Shown here: piece by piece, positions 1 through 7,034 of the stretch
Position numbering within the stretch: position 1 is the stretch's first letter
How the letters are laid out: every line of letters begins with the position of its first letter
NCBI GenBank assembly: GCA_964388305.1
Contig: CAYMAA010000056.1
Span: 1-11,000 of the forward strand
Source: JAJQCI01 sp964388305
GTDB taxonomy: Bacteria > Bacillota > Clostridia > Lachnospirales > CAG-274
DNA: 11,000 bases
Reading direction: 5' to 3'
Notes under the pieces: model-generated
Seen by the model: the letters and a program-made list of their open reading frames with translations, nothing else
Told to the model about the DNA's origin: nothing
The model's database searches: none
Made by a program: the position numbers and the translations under genes

Positions 1-1329
1 TTCAATTTTTTTGGGTATATCACTTGCGGAAGAGTCGAAAGCGTTTCCTGTTGCGGCAATCCCGTCATTTCCTCCCCAATTAAAGGCTTTTGTTTGGCAA
101 ATTTTAAGCTCGTCTTTACCGTTGTATTCAAAAAGAGCCTCTATGTATCTTAAATTATATAAATGTCTGCCGTTTTCTATTGTGAAGTCCGCCTTATCAT
201 TTCCGCCGCCCATTAACAGATTTGTATGAGAGCTTTCCTTTTTAAGGCTTAAATTTCCATCACTGTCTATTGCCTGAACACGCACAAAAAACTCGTCCAT
301 AGGGTTTATTCCGCAAATGTAGGCAAGCTTTAGTCCGCAGCAGGTTTTTTCCAAGTCCTCCGCCAAAATTTCTTCTTTATTTTTAAGACCGTTTTCTCCC
401 GTAAAAATGCTTTCGCTGTTTATGTCCAATCCGTCCGCAATTATATGTATATCATAGTCCGCCTTTCCCACTCTGCATAATAGTCCAATTTCGTCATCAA
501 AGGGCAAAATATCCCCATTTTCATTGAATAAAGCGTATTTGCATTTAACATACCTGTAGTCGTCACTTGGCAAAAGGTCGCTCCCCTGTATTAAAAGCTG
601 CATTTTAGCATTGTTTTCTTTACTGAAAAAAGTAACATAATAATTCATATCAAGAGGATTTTCATAACCCTCCTCCATTTTCCAGTTAATGTCCAAAACT
701 TCACCGTTGTTTACGGAAAGACTGTCAATAACAGGTCTTTTTGCCTTATTTGCGGCAGTTTTCAAAGGCTCTGTTCCATAATAGCCTAAACCTATGCTTC
801 TTCTGTCAATATTAGGGTCGCCAATAGGCAAAACTCCTTTATTAAGACTATTAACATTATCACCAAAGGCATATTCCAAATCCTCAGCCTGTTCACTGTA
901 CCAAACCGATGCCGCAACGCCGTCTGTAAAGTTTATTTCAACACAAACAGACCCCTTCCATATTGCGGGGTCGGCATAATATCCCTGTAGCAGCTTTTTT
1001 AACAGCTCCCTGTTTTTATCATTTTCATCGGTATTTTTTCCAAACTTTATGTAATTGTATTCCTCGTAACCGTCAGTGGGAACGCTCTGCTTTAACTTTT
1101 CCGCCTCGTAAAAAAACTCATTTAAAACCCCGTCCGCCTTTTTTTCCGTCAAGGCTGTCTGCACCTGCGTAAATACAGCCTTTGCGGTTTCATTGTTCTT
1201 TTTGTAGCAGGCATAGCTCATGTAACCCTTTACCCCAATAAAGCCAACGGAAAATAAAATGCCCGTAATAGCCAAAACCGCCATAAGCTCCACTAAAGTA
1301 AATCCATTGTCAAAAAATTTTTTGCTCAT
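1..1329 (-). CDS. Long type IV prepilin-like (pseudopilin) protein, C-terminus cut by the window edge
   Basis: An open frame of 443 codons has no stop before the left edge, so the C-terminus is missing. The N-terminus is a classic class III signal: a 9-residue leader MSKKFFDNG, then FTLVELMAVLAI, with Gly9 before the cleavage point and Glu14 at mature position +5. The hydrophobic helix covers about residues 10-37. A prepilin peptidase should cut the leader, and the product should enter a type IV pilus or type II secretion-like pseudopilus. The rest is large for a pilin. Residues about 198-370 have a fibronectin-III-like look, with a late strand FFVRVQAIDSDGN. At 386-420 there is an NGRHLYNLRYIE...W segment of a kind I associate with large secreted proteins of Clostridia. 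ATG at 1329 is chosen because GGGG lies 8 bases upstream; an in-frame ATG at 1335 is too close to it. It lies 42 bases after rsmI with no visible terminator, so it may be co-transcribed. Pilin class is confident; exact role is unknown. Confidence 0.85.
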   Translation of the reverse strand, partial: MSKKFFDNGFTLVELMAVLAITGILFSVGFIGVKGYMSYACYKKNNETAKAVFTQVQTALTEKKADGVLNEFFYEAEKLKQSVPTDGYEEYNYIKFGKNTDENDKNRELLKKLLQGYYADPAIWKGSVCVEINFTDGVAASVWYSEQAEDLEYAFGDNVNSLNKGVLPIGDPNIDRRSIGLGYYGTEPLKTAANKAKRPVIDSLSVNNGEVLDINWKMEEGYENPLDMNYYVTFFSKENNAKMQLLIQGSDLLPSDDYRYVKCKYALFNENGDILPFDDEIGLLCRVGKADYDIHIIADGLDINSESIFTGENGLKNKEEILAEDLEKTCCGLKLAYICGINPMDEFFVRVQAIDSDGNLSLKKESSHTNLLMGGGNDKADFTIENGRHLYNLRYIEALFEYNGKDELKICQTKAFNWGGNDGIAATGNAFDSSASDIPKKIE

Positions 1330-1371
1330 AAACATTACCCCAAATGTTCCCCATAAAATTAATGCCGAAAG

Positions 1372-2220
1372 CTACCCCTTGCCCCTAACCAATTTGTCGT
1401 AAACCTCTTTTTTGGAAATCCCTCTGTCCTTGGCAACAGCTTTCATTGCCTCTTTTCTGTCCATACCCTGTTCAATATAACCTGCATAATGCTCTTCTAT
1501 GCTTATTTCCTTAAATTCCGCAAACTTCCTGTCTTTTATTTCTTCAAAATCCGCGCCGCCTATTACAATAACAAATTCTCCCCTCGGCTCATTTGTTTCA
1601 TAATATTCCGCAAGCTCTTTAAGTCCCATTCTTATAACCTCTTCATGCTTTTTGGTAATCTCCCTTACCGCCGCCGCCTCTCTGTTTCCTGCCGCACGGT
1701 AAAGCTCTTTCAGGGTTTCCTTTAAATGGTGAGGCGCTTCATAAAAAATACTTGTCCTTGTTTCGGTTTCAAGCCTTTCAAGAACAATATTTCTCATACG
1801 CCTGTTTGATGGCAAAAACCCCTCAAAAACAAAGCTCCTCCCTCCGATTCCGCTTAAAACAAGAGCCGTAATAACAGCCGTGGGGCCCGGCGCCGCAGTA
1901 ACCTCCACCCCGTTTTGCCTGCATAAATTAATAAGCGTCTCTCCGGGGTCGGAAATTCCCGGCATACCCGCATCACTGACAAGAGCAACATTTTTACCGT
2001 TAAGCATCTCCTCCACAAGCTGCCTGCCCTTTTCCTCTTCATTAAATTTGTGATAAGCCGTAAGCTTTGTTTTTATGTTAAAGCTGTTAAGCAGCTTAAC
2101 AGTGTTTCTCGTGTCCTCTGCCGCAATAATGTCCGCCTCTTTTAAAATCCTCAAACCCCTAATGGTCATATCCTCCAAATTTCCTATAGGCGTGCCGCAT
2201 ACAAATAACCTTCCTGCCAT
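1372..2220 (-). CDS. rsmI: 16S rRNA (cytidine(1402)-2'-O)-methyltransferase RsmI
   Basis: RsmI uses S-adenosylmethionine to methylate the 2'-OH of C1402 of 16S rRNA in the ribosomal P site, together with the N4-methylase RsmH. The 282-residue product matches the usual length (about 280-290). It shows the tetrapyrrole-methylase-like fold signatures of the family: GTPIGNLEDMT at 9-19, AEDTRNT at 34-40, SDAGMPGISDPG at 82-93, APGPTA at 110-115 and FEGFLP at 132-137. The C-terminal part, about 238-282 (SIEEHYAGYIEQGMDRKEAM), fits the small helical domain of RsmI. The start is taken at 2220 because GGGTGA lies 4 bases before this ATG and homology begins here. The frame also allows an ATG at 2277, but that would overlap the upstream gene and add 19 non-homologous residues. 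It starts 4 bases after the trmN6 stop, so translational coupling is likely. Corresponds to B. subtilis yabC. Confidence 0.95.
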   Translation of the reverse strand: MAGRLFVCGTPIGNLEDMTIRGLRILKEADIIAAEDTRNTVKLLNSFNIKTKLTAYHKFNEEEKGRQLVEEMLNGKNVALVSDAGMPGISDPGETLINLCRQNGVEVTAAPGPTAVITALVLSGIGGRSFVFEGFLPSNRRMRNIVLERLETETRTSIFYEAPHHLKETLKELYRAAGNREAAAVREITKKHEEVIRMGLKELAEYYETNEPRGEFVIVIGGADFEEIKDRKFAEFKEISIEEHYAGYIEQGMDRKEAMKAVAKDRGISKKEVYDKLVRGKG

Positions 2221-2224
2221 AAAA

Positions 2225-2950
2225 TCACCCAAAATATAAGTCTGTATACTCCCTGCTGTGCTTTCCGCTTTCGTCATATAAATTAAAAGCGGTCATAACC
2301 TTAAGTCCGGGTTTGCCTCCCTTAACACCCTCAATCAGTATTAAAGACGGCTCTCTGCCTGCGCTGTGCTGAATACACTGAAGTCTTTTAGGCTCAATGC
2401 CGTATTCTTGCATAGTGTTAAAAATCTCAATCATTCTCTCGGGCCGGTGTACCATATAAAATCTTCCGCCAAATTTTAAAATATAAGCCGCTGCGTCAAT
2501 AATACTGTTAAGATCAATCAAAATTTCGTGCCTTGCTATACGCTTTTCAATGCTTTCGTTTTTAATAATACTCCCCTCGGGGGTATACGGCGGATTTGAA
2601 ATAACAACCTCACGCTCCCCGGCCTTAAACATACTCCTGACGTTTTTAATATCTCCCAAAATAATATTCATATTGTCACCAAGTCCGTTAAGCTCCATAT
2701 TTCTTACGGCAAGCTCTGCGCTTTTTTGCTGAATTTCAATACCCGTAACGTAAATGTCATCGTAAAGCGACAGCAAAATTAAAGGAATAATGCCGTTGCC
2801 CGTGCCTAAATCCACAATACGGTCGTTTTTCTTAATCTTTGCAAAATGCGCCAGCAAAACAGCGTCCGTACCAAAGCAAAACAGCTTTGTATTTTGAATT
2901 ATCTTAAATCCCCGTCTTTGTAAATCGTCAATTCTTTCAAATTCGTTCAT
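2225..2950 (-). CDS. trmN6: TrmN6/YabB-type SAM-dependent N6-adenine methyltransferase (probable tRNA modification)
   Basis: Class I Rossmann methyltransferase of 241 residues. The SAM-binding motif I is VDLGTGNGIIPL at 46-57, the acidic end of strand 2 is GIEIQ at 70-74, and the amino-methylase catalytic motif NPPY is at 119-122. The NPPY motif points to methylation of an exocyclic amino group. The N-terminal GFKIIQNTKLFCFGTDAVLL (14-33) is typical of the COG4123 family. E. coli TrmN6 of this family methylates N6 of A37 in tRNA1(Val); the B. subtilis counterpart is YabB, which sits in the same gene neighbourhood. The family call is firm, but substrate specificity in Firmicutes cannot be read from sequence. 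The ATG follows the ricT stop after a single base (TGA-T-ATG) with only a weak Shine-Dalgarno (GCGGA) inside the ricT tail, suggesting coupled translation. Confidence 0.88.
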   Translation of the reverse strand: MNEFERIDDLQRRGFKIIQNTKLFCFGTDAVLLAHFAKIKKNDRIVDLGTGNGIIPLILLSLYDDIYVTGIEIQQKSAELAVRNMELNGLGDNMNIILGDIKNVRSMFKAGEREVVISNPPYTPEGSIIKNESIEKRIARHEILIDLNSIIDAAAYILKFGGRFYMVHRPERMIEIFNTMQEYGIEPKRLQCIQHSAGREPSLILIEGVKGGKPGLKVMTAFNLYDESGKHSREYTDLYFG

Positions 2951-2951
2951 A

Positions 2952-3794
2952 TCAGTTTTCCGCAGCCTTGCCCCTCTTTTTTTTCACAATCTCTATTTCG
3001 TCAGCCGTAAAAAACGCAATGTTGGCGTTGTCCTGAGGGTTTTCCCTAACAGCGGCCCTAATAATACCTCTCAAAACATTAACGGATAAAACCTCTCCCA
3101 CCCCTTGAGGCGTTTTAATAATATCACCCTCACGAGGCATATTTTTGTTAAGCTCCTTGTATGTATCCTCTTCATACTTTAAACAGCACATTAAACTTCC
3201 GCAGTTGCCTGAAATTTTTGACGGATTAAGAGAAAGATTTTGATCCTTTGCCATTTTAATGGAAACCGACTGAAAATCACCCAAAAATGTAGAACAGCAA
3301 AGAGTTCTGCCGCAGTTGCCTATGCCCGAAAGCATCTTTGCCTCATCTCTTACGCCTATTTGCCTAAGCTCAATACGGGTATGGAAAACTGCCGCCAAGT
3401 CCTTTACCAAATCCCTAAAGTCCACTCTTCCGTCTGCGGTAAAATAAAAAATAATTTTGCTTACATCAAAAGTAAACTCCACATTAACAAGCTTCATATC
3501 CAAGCCGTTTTTCTTAATTTTTTCAATACATATATCAAATGCCTCGGCTTCCTTTTCCTTGTTGGAATTGTAAACTTCCAAATCCGTTTCACTTGCCGCT
3601 CTTATAATTTCCTTAACGGGCATAACAGCCTCGTCCTCTTCAATCATTTTGTTGGGAATAACCACCGTGCCGTATTCAATCCCTCTTACCGTTTCCACAA
3701 TAACCCCCTGGCCGCTGCAAAACTGCTCTCCCTTGGGGTCAAAATAATATATCTTCCCTGCCCTTTTAAACCTTACGCCAATTATAGTAATCAT
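2952..3794 (-). CDS. ricT: PSP1-domain protein RicT/YaaT (Y-complex / regulatory iron-sulfur protein)
   Basis: The 280-residue product matches the YaaT/RicT family in length. The PSP1 domain occupies the region ending near residue 145 (GVRFKRAGKIYYFDP at 6-20, VEFTFDVSKIIFYFTADGRV at 105-124, FRDLV at 126-130). It carries the conserved cysteine sets CGRTLCC (C161, C166, C167) and CGSLMCC (C198, C203, C204). In B. subtilis RicT joins RicA (YmcA) and RicF (YlbF) in a complex that binds [4Fe-4S] clusters and acts with RNase Y in mRNA maturation, with effects on sporulation, competence and biofilm. All the expected cysteines are present, so cluster binding looks retained (inference). Translation starts at ATG 3794, 2 bases after the holB stop, with a strong AAAGGAG Shine-Dalgarno 8 bases upstream inside the holB tail. 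ricA and ricF are not in the window. Confidence 0.93.
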   Translation of the reverse strand: MITIIGVRFKRAGKIYYFDPKGEQFCSGQGVIVETVRGIEYGTVVIPNKMIEEDEAVMPVKEIIRAASETDLEVYNSNKEKEAEAFDICIEKIKKNGLDMKLVNVEFTFDVSKIIFYFTADGRVDFRDLVKDLAAVFHTRIELRQIGVRDEAKMLSGIGNCGRTLCCSTFLGDFQSVSIKMAKDQNLSLNPSKISGNCGSLMCCLKYEEDTYKELNKNMPREGDIIKTPQGVGEVLSVNVLRGIIRAAVRENPQDNANIAFFTADEIEIVKKKRGKAAEN

Positions 3795-3796
3795 TG

Positions 3797-4780
3797 TTAT
3801 TTCTCCTTTATTTTAAAAGCCATTTGTTCCAGACTCATTTGTTTATTAACATTTATGCTTATGTCCCTTAAACATTTTTCCACGGCGCTGCTGCCTCTCA
3901 TAAGCCTTTTAAGGCTTACGCTGTCCGCAAACTCTTTAATAAGCTCAATATAATCCTTTTGAATTACCCTTTCTGCTCCGCAGGTTTTGTAAACAAGCAA
4001 ATCCCTGTAAAATAAATATATAAGCTGCAAAAACTCACCGGTTTTTTTATCTGCGGCGGCTATTTCATCACAAATATCATAAATACCCATTAAATCCGCC
4101 TTTTCAAGCCTGCTCGGAATGTGTACCGCCTTGTTTCTGAGTTCAAAAAAATCCTCATCGTTAAGCAGTTTAACCGCCTGTCCCAAGCTGCCTCCGCTGC
4201 ACGCCGCTCCAATGCCTGCCCTAACCTCATCGTTAAACCCTCTTTTAATAAGCTCCTTAACAATCACGTCCTCGCCCAAGCCGTTAAGCCTTATGAGTAA
4301 ACATCGGCTTAATATTGTGGGCAAAAAGTTTTTGTAATTACTTGTTAAAAATATAAAAATACCATAATCGGGAGGCTCTTCAATGGTTTTAAGCAAAGCG
4401 TTCTGAGCCTGTTCCGTAAGCTTTTCCGCATTGTTGATTATAAATATTTTGTATCTGCACCTGTACGGCTTTATGTTTGCCCTTTCAACAATTTCTTCCC
4501 TTACCGCATCCACGCCCAAAGTGGATTTTTCCGTAGAAATGCAGTAAACATCGGGGTTGTTCATCTCATCTGAGCTTTTGCAGGCAAAGCACTCTCCGCA
4601 GGCTTTTCCTATGCCCCTTTCGCACATAAGCGCCCCCGCAAAAATTTCCGCAAGAGTTTTCTTCCCGCAGCCAAAGGGTGCGTCAAATATATATGCGTGG
4701 TTAATCCTTCCCGAATTAATCATTCTTTTTAAACCGTTAATAACGGTTTTGTTTCCCAAAAAATCGCTAAATCTTTTCAT
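3797..4780 (-). CDS. holB: DNA polymerase III subunit delta' (clamp loader)
   Basis: AAA+ clamp-loader subunit of 327 residues, the usual length for Firmicutes HolB. The delta' subunit is a structural member of the loader that opens the beta clamp and places it on primed DNA. Visible features are GNKTVINGLKRMINSGRINHAYIF at 9-32 (key positions H28, F32), a P-loop-like stretch APFGCGKKT at 34-42, a zinc module with C53, C61, C64 and C67, the NALLKTIEEPP motif at 127-137, FLTSN (sensor 1) at 144-148 and the SRC arginine-finger motif at 158-160. The P-loop has KK where ATP-hydrolysing members have K[ST], as is common in delta'. The start ATG overlaps the tmk stop in an ATGA arrangement (4 shared bases), and there is no good Shine-Dalgarno. 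Expression therefore probably depends on translational coupling to tmk. The C-terminal third is poorly conserved, as usual for the family. Confidence 0.94.
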   Translation of the reverse strand: MKRFSDFLGNKTVINGLKRMINSGRINHAYIFDAPFGCGKKTLAEIFAGALMCERGIGKACGECFACKSSDEMNNPDVYCISTEKSTLGVDAVREEIVERANIKPYRCRYKIFIINNAEKLTEQAQNALLKTIEEPPDYGIFIFLTSNYKNFLPTILSRCLLIRLNGLGEDVIVKELIKRGFNDEVRAGIGAACSGGSLGQAVKLLNDEDFFELRNKAVHIPSRLEKADLMGIYDICDEIAAADKKTGEFLQLIYLFYRDLLVYKTCGAERVIQKDYIELIKEFADSVSLKRLMRGSSAVEKCLRDISINVNKQMSLEQMAFKIKEK

Positions 4781-5409
4781 AGACTGTTTTCATTAATATA
4801 TTTTTCAACAGTTTCGGCAATTTCGCTGCCAATTTCCTCAATACTGCGGTTTGCCTCCACTGTAACAATTCTGTCCGTATATGTTTTCGCAATTTCCAAA
4901 AAGCCTTTGTAAACCTTGTTATGAAAATAATTTTTTTCATTTTCTATTCTGTCAAGATTTTTTTGCTCTTTCTTTCTTTTAATTCCCTCCTCGGGGGATA
5001 AGTGCAAAAAAAACGTAATATCGGGTTTAAGTCCGCCTGTTGCATATTGGTTAAGGTCAAAAACCCTTTCAACGCCAAGCCCTCTGCCTATGCCCTGATA
5101 AACAAGAGATGAATCCACAAACCTGTCGCAAATAACAACCTGTCCGCCTTTTAAAGCAGGCAAAATTTTTTCATACACAAGCTGACACCTTGCGGCGGCA
5201 TAAAGCATTGCCTCTGTCATAAACTTCATCTTGGTATTTGCGCTGTCCAAAATAATATCCCTTATTTTTTCGCCAATCTCCGTACCTCCCGGCTCTCGTA
5301 ACATAACCGCACGGTAATTCTTTTCGGTTAAATATTTTTTAAGCAGTTCAGCCTGAGTAGACTTCCCCGCCCCGTCATTTCCTTCAAAACTGATAAATAA
5401 TCCCGACAT
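4777..5409 (-). CDS. tmk: Thymidylate (dTMP) kinase
   Basis: Phosphorylates dTMP to dTDP with ATP, the step shared by de novo and salvage dTTP synthesis. The 210-residue product has the family length. Motifs in order: P-loop EGNDGAGKST at 9-18 (Lys16), REPGGT at 38-43, DRFVDSSLVYQG at 95-106 (the DRx motif for dTMP and catalysis), and a LID region KRKKEQKNLDRIENEKNYFH at about 144-163. The start at 5409 is preferred: GGAG lies 8 bases upstream and the family's conserved N-terminus (GLFISFEGNDG) follows. An in-frame ATG at 5463 would add 18 unrelated residues and would lie upstream of the likely transcription start. It is the first gene of the minus-strand run; its stop overlaps the holB start. 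In B. subtilis tmk also precedes holB and yaaT. Confidence 0.96.
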   Translation of the reverse strand: MSGLFISFEGNDGAGKSTQAELLKKYLTEKNYRAVMLREPGGTEIGEKIRDIILDSANTKMKFMTEAMLYAAARCQLVYEKILPALKGGQVVICDRFVDSSLVYQGIGRGLGVERVFDLNQYATGGLKPDITFFLHLSPEEGIKRKKEQKNLDRIENEKNYFHNKVYKGFLEIAKTYTDRIVTVEANRSIEEIGSEIAETVEKYINENSL

Positions 5410-5451
5410 ATATTTTTCTCCATACACATTTAAAATTACTTCATAATATGT

Positions 5452-5479
5452 ATTATAACACATTTTAAAATATTTGCAA
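5452..5479 (-). promoter_or_regulatory. Sigma-A-type promoter of the tmk operon (extended -10)
   Basis: Read on the minus strand, TTGCAA (5479-5474, 4 of 6 to the -35 consensus) is followed after 16 bases by TATAAT (5457-5452, perfect -10). TG sits one base before the -10, giving the extended form TGTTATAAT. Transcription would start near 5445, leaving a leader of about 36 bases before the tmk ATG at 5409. No start site has been mapped; this is from sequence match alone. Confidence 0.75.
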
Positions 5480-5687
5480 CCGTCATACCTTTAATCTTAC
5501 AGTAAAAAATCGGCGCAATTCAATACAATACATTTATAATGAAGCGCCGAATAATTCAAAAGTAAAAATAAACTCAGCAATATTCACGCATATTTCCCAA
5601 GCTGTTTGCAAATTTATTTTCAGCCGCATATTAATCAATGCTTCTGTATATACATTGCCGAAAACCAAAATTTTAATAAAAAATTTG

Positions 5688-5716
5688 TTGAATGAAAACA
5701 CTTGTTGGTTTATAAT
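5688..5716 (+). promoter_or_regulatory. Sigma-A-type promoter of the secreted paralogue pair
   Basis: TTGAAT (5688-5693, 4 of 6 to TTGACA) and TATAAT (5711-5716, perfect) are separated by exactly 17 bases. The expected start is near 5723, about 29 bases before the ATG at 5752. The leader contains the Shine-Dalgarno GAGAGG (5739-5744), 7 bases before the ATG. Prediction from consensus match only. Confidence 0.65.
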
Positions 5717-5751
5717 AATAATATAACACAAAGCAAAAGAGAGGTTTTTTC

Positions 5752-7029
5752 ATGAAAAAATATTTGAGTTTTTCTGCCGCCGCATTAATGCTTGTTTTCA
5801 CATTTTCCTTTAATGCCCTTGGGGAAGAGTCTTGCGAAGCAAATGCGGAATCGGATATAAATACAGATGATAGCTTAACGGAGGAAAACGCTCCCGCAAT
5901 CATTGTTGCGGACGGCGCCGAGCTGAACTTTGAAACCGAACCCGATATTATTGACGGCACAACATACGTTCCCATACGTCCTGTTCTGGAAGCCTATACT
6001 AATATGGATATAGACTATAAAACCGGCAGCAGCGGCAGAATACTAACCGCCTACACTTATAACGGGGATTTCTACTTAGATGTAGATAACGGCAACTATC
6101 TGTATGACCGCTATGATGAACCGGATATTGTAAGCATACTAACCCTCAAGCCGTATATTAAAGATAGCTGCACAATGCTCCCCGTGAGAGAAATTTTAAC
6201 AATTTTGGGAGCAGAAGTGGAATATGACGCCGACACAAAAACAATTTCATTTCATTCCGAGGATTATAACAAATTTAAAGAATACATAGGCTTGCCCTAT
6301 CCCATAGTACTTGAAAAACTGGAGAACATTACAAGCCTAAGTGTTATTGAAGGAATTTCCGATATGACAGGCTATGAGGATTTTGCCGAGCTTGCCAAAA
6401 AAGCTCTTGATGAGAACTATAACAGCGAAGATGATTTCGACTATTACCCAAACTTCTGCTTCAGCGAAATAAATGAGCTTAAAAAACTTTCGGATAATGA
6501 AGAATACAAAAAGTATATTCCCTCATTTTACTGCTTGTTTATGTGTGAGGACTTCTCTTCCTTTATGGAAATCGACGACAGCCTTACAATTAAGGATAGC
6601 ATAAATAACATTTATTCTTTCTGCGATGACTATAAAGCGGGCAAAATACTTAAAATAAATTCTCAAACGGAAGAATACGCAAGATACATTTTTTCCGTAT
6701 TTCTCTACTATACGGAGGATCGCTTTTTCTACGCAAACGATTCTTTTAACCGTAACGGCAGCTCTCAGGATGAACAGTTCGACTACACGGAGCATTTTAA
6801 AAAGCACTTAACCGTATATGATGCCTATATCTGGCCGGATGACCCAATAGAATACGGTTTTATAGAAAGAGTTGAAAACTACCTTAACAAATACTACAAA
6901 TATAATAAGGAGTTTTTTAAGGCAATAGAACAAAACAACACAAAATACGGCTTAAATATTGAAGAAGATCCTTTCAGACCTTTTTCATATCCGGAGGTTT
7001 ATAATACACTAATAAAGGAAGTGAAATAA
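5752..7029 (+). CDS. Secreted protein with copper-amine-oxidase-N-like domain and uncharacterised C-terminal domain (paralogue 1)
   Basis: A 425-residue exported protein. Residues 1-24 are a Sec signal peptide (MKKYLSFSAAALMLVFTFSFNALG), followed by an acidic Ser/Glu/Asp-rich linker (25-47). Residues about 49-167 resemble the copper amine oxidase N-terminal domain family (PF07833): a first half with DGTTYVPIRPVLEAY (68-82) and a second half with MLPVREILTILGAEVEYDAD (142-161) then TKTISF (162-167). That domain is common in secreted proteins of Clostridia and is thought structural or wall-associated; it does not imply oxidase activity. Residues about 170-425 are rich in Asp, Glu, Tyr and Phe and match no family I recognise. 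The same layout, including YIGLPYPIV (178-186) and DSLTIKDSINNI (276-287), recurs in the next gene, so the two are tandem paralogues. A promoter (5688-5716) and GAGAGG lie just upstream. Function unknown; I infer a cell-envelope or extracellular role. Confidence 0.85.
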   Translation: MKKYLSFSAAALMLVFTFSFNALGEESCEANAESDINTDDSLTEENAPAIIVADGAELNFETEPDIIDGTTYVPIRPVLEAYTNMDIDYKTGSSGRILTAYTYNGDFYLDVDNGNYLYDRYDEPDIVSILTLKPYIKDSCTMLPVREILTILGAEVEYDADTKTISFHSEDYNKFKEYIGLPYPIVLEKLENITSLSVIEGISDMTGYEDFAELAKKALDENYNSEDDFDYYPNFCFSEINELKKLSDNEEYKKYIPSFYCLFMCEDFSSFMEIDDSLTIKDSINNIYSFCDDYKAGKILKINSQTEEYARYIFSVFLYYTEDRFFYANDSFNRNGSSQDEQFDYTEHFKKHLTVYDAYIWPDDPIEYGFIERVENYLNKYYKYNKEFFKAIEQNNTKYGLNIEEDPFRPFSYPEVYNTLIKEVK

Positions 7030-7034
7030 CAGCA

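Larger units (their letters stand above)
5410..5751. other. Divergent intergenic region between tmk and the secreted-protein genes
   Basis: This 342-base AT-rich stretch holds the tmk promoter (5452-5479, minus), the promoter of the plus-strand secreted-protein pair (5688-5716), and between them an inverted repeat: 7-base arms TCGGCGC (5510-5516) and GCGCCGA (5544-5550) around a 27-base spacer. The long spacer and lack of a T-tract argue against an intrinsic terminator; an operator is possible but unproven. Short frames here on the minus strand lack ribosome binding sites. I see no RNA gene or riboswitch. Confidence 0.5.

Noticed and set aside
2221..2277. N-terminal extension of RsmI from ATG 2277
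   Set aside because: The extra 19 residues overlap trmN6 and lack family similarity. The ATG at 2220 has GGGTGA 4 bases upstream and begins the conserved MAGRLFVCGTPIGN.
3240..3953. 237-residue open frame on the plus strand
   Set aside because: It lies antisense across ricT and holB, which have clear family motifs. Its translation shows no recognisable domain, and no Shine-Dalgarno is evident.
5410..5463. N-terminal extension of Tmk from ATG 5463
   Set aside because: It would lie upstream of the predicted transcription start and over the -10 box. The ATG at 5409 has a proper GGAG.
5534..5731. 65-residue open frame on the minus strand in the intergenic region
   Set aside because: No ribosome binding site, overlap with the plus-strand promoter, and AT-driven composition (Ile, Phe, Asn, Lys).
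5673..5975. 100-residue open frame on the minus strand
   Set aside because: It is antisense to the signal peptide and start of the first secreted protein, which has a promoter, a Shine-Dalgarno and domain support.
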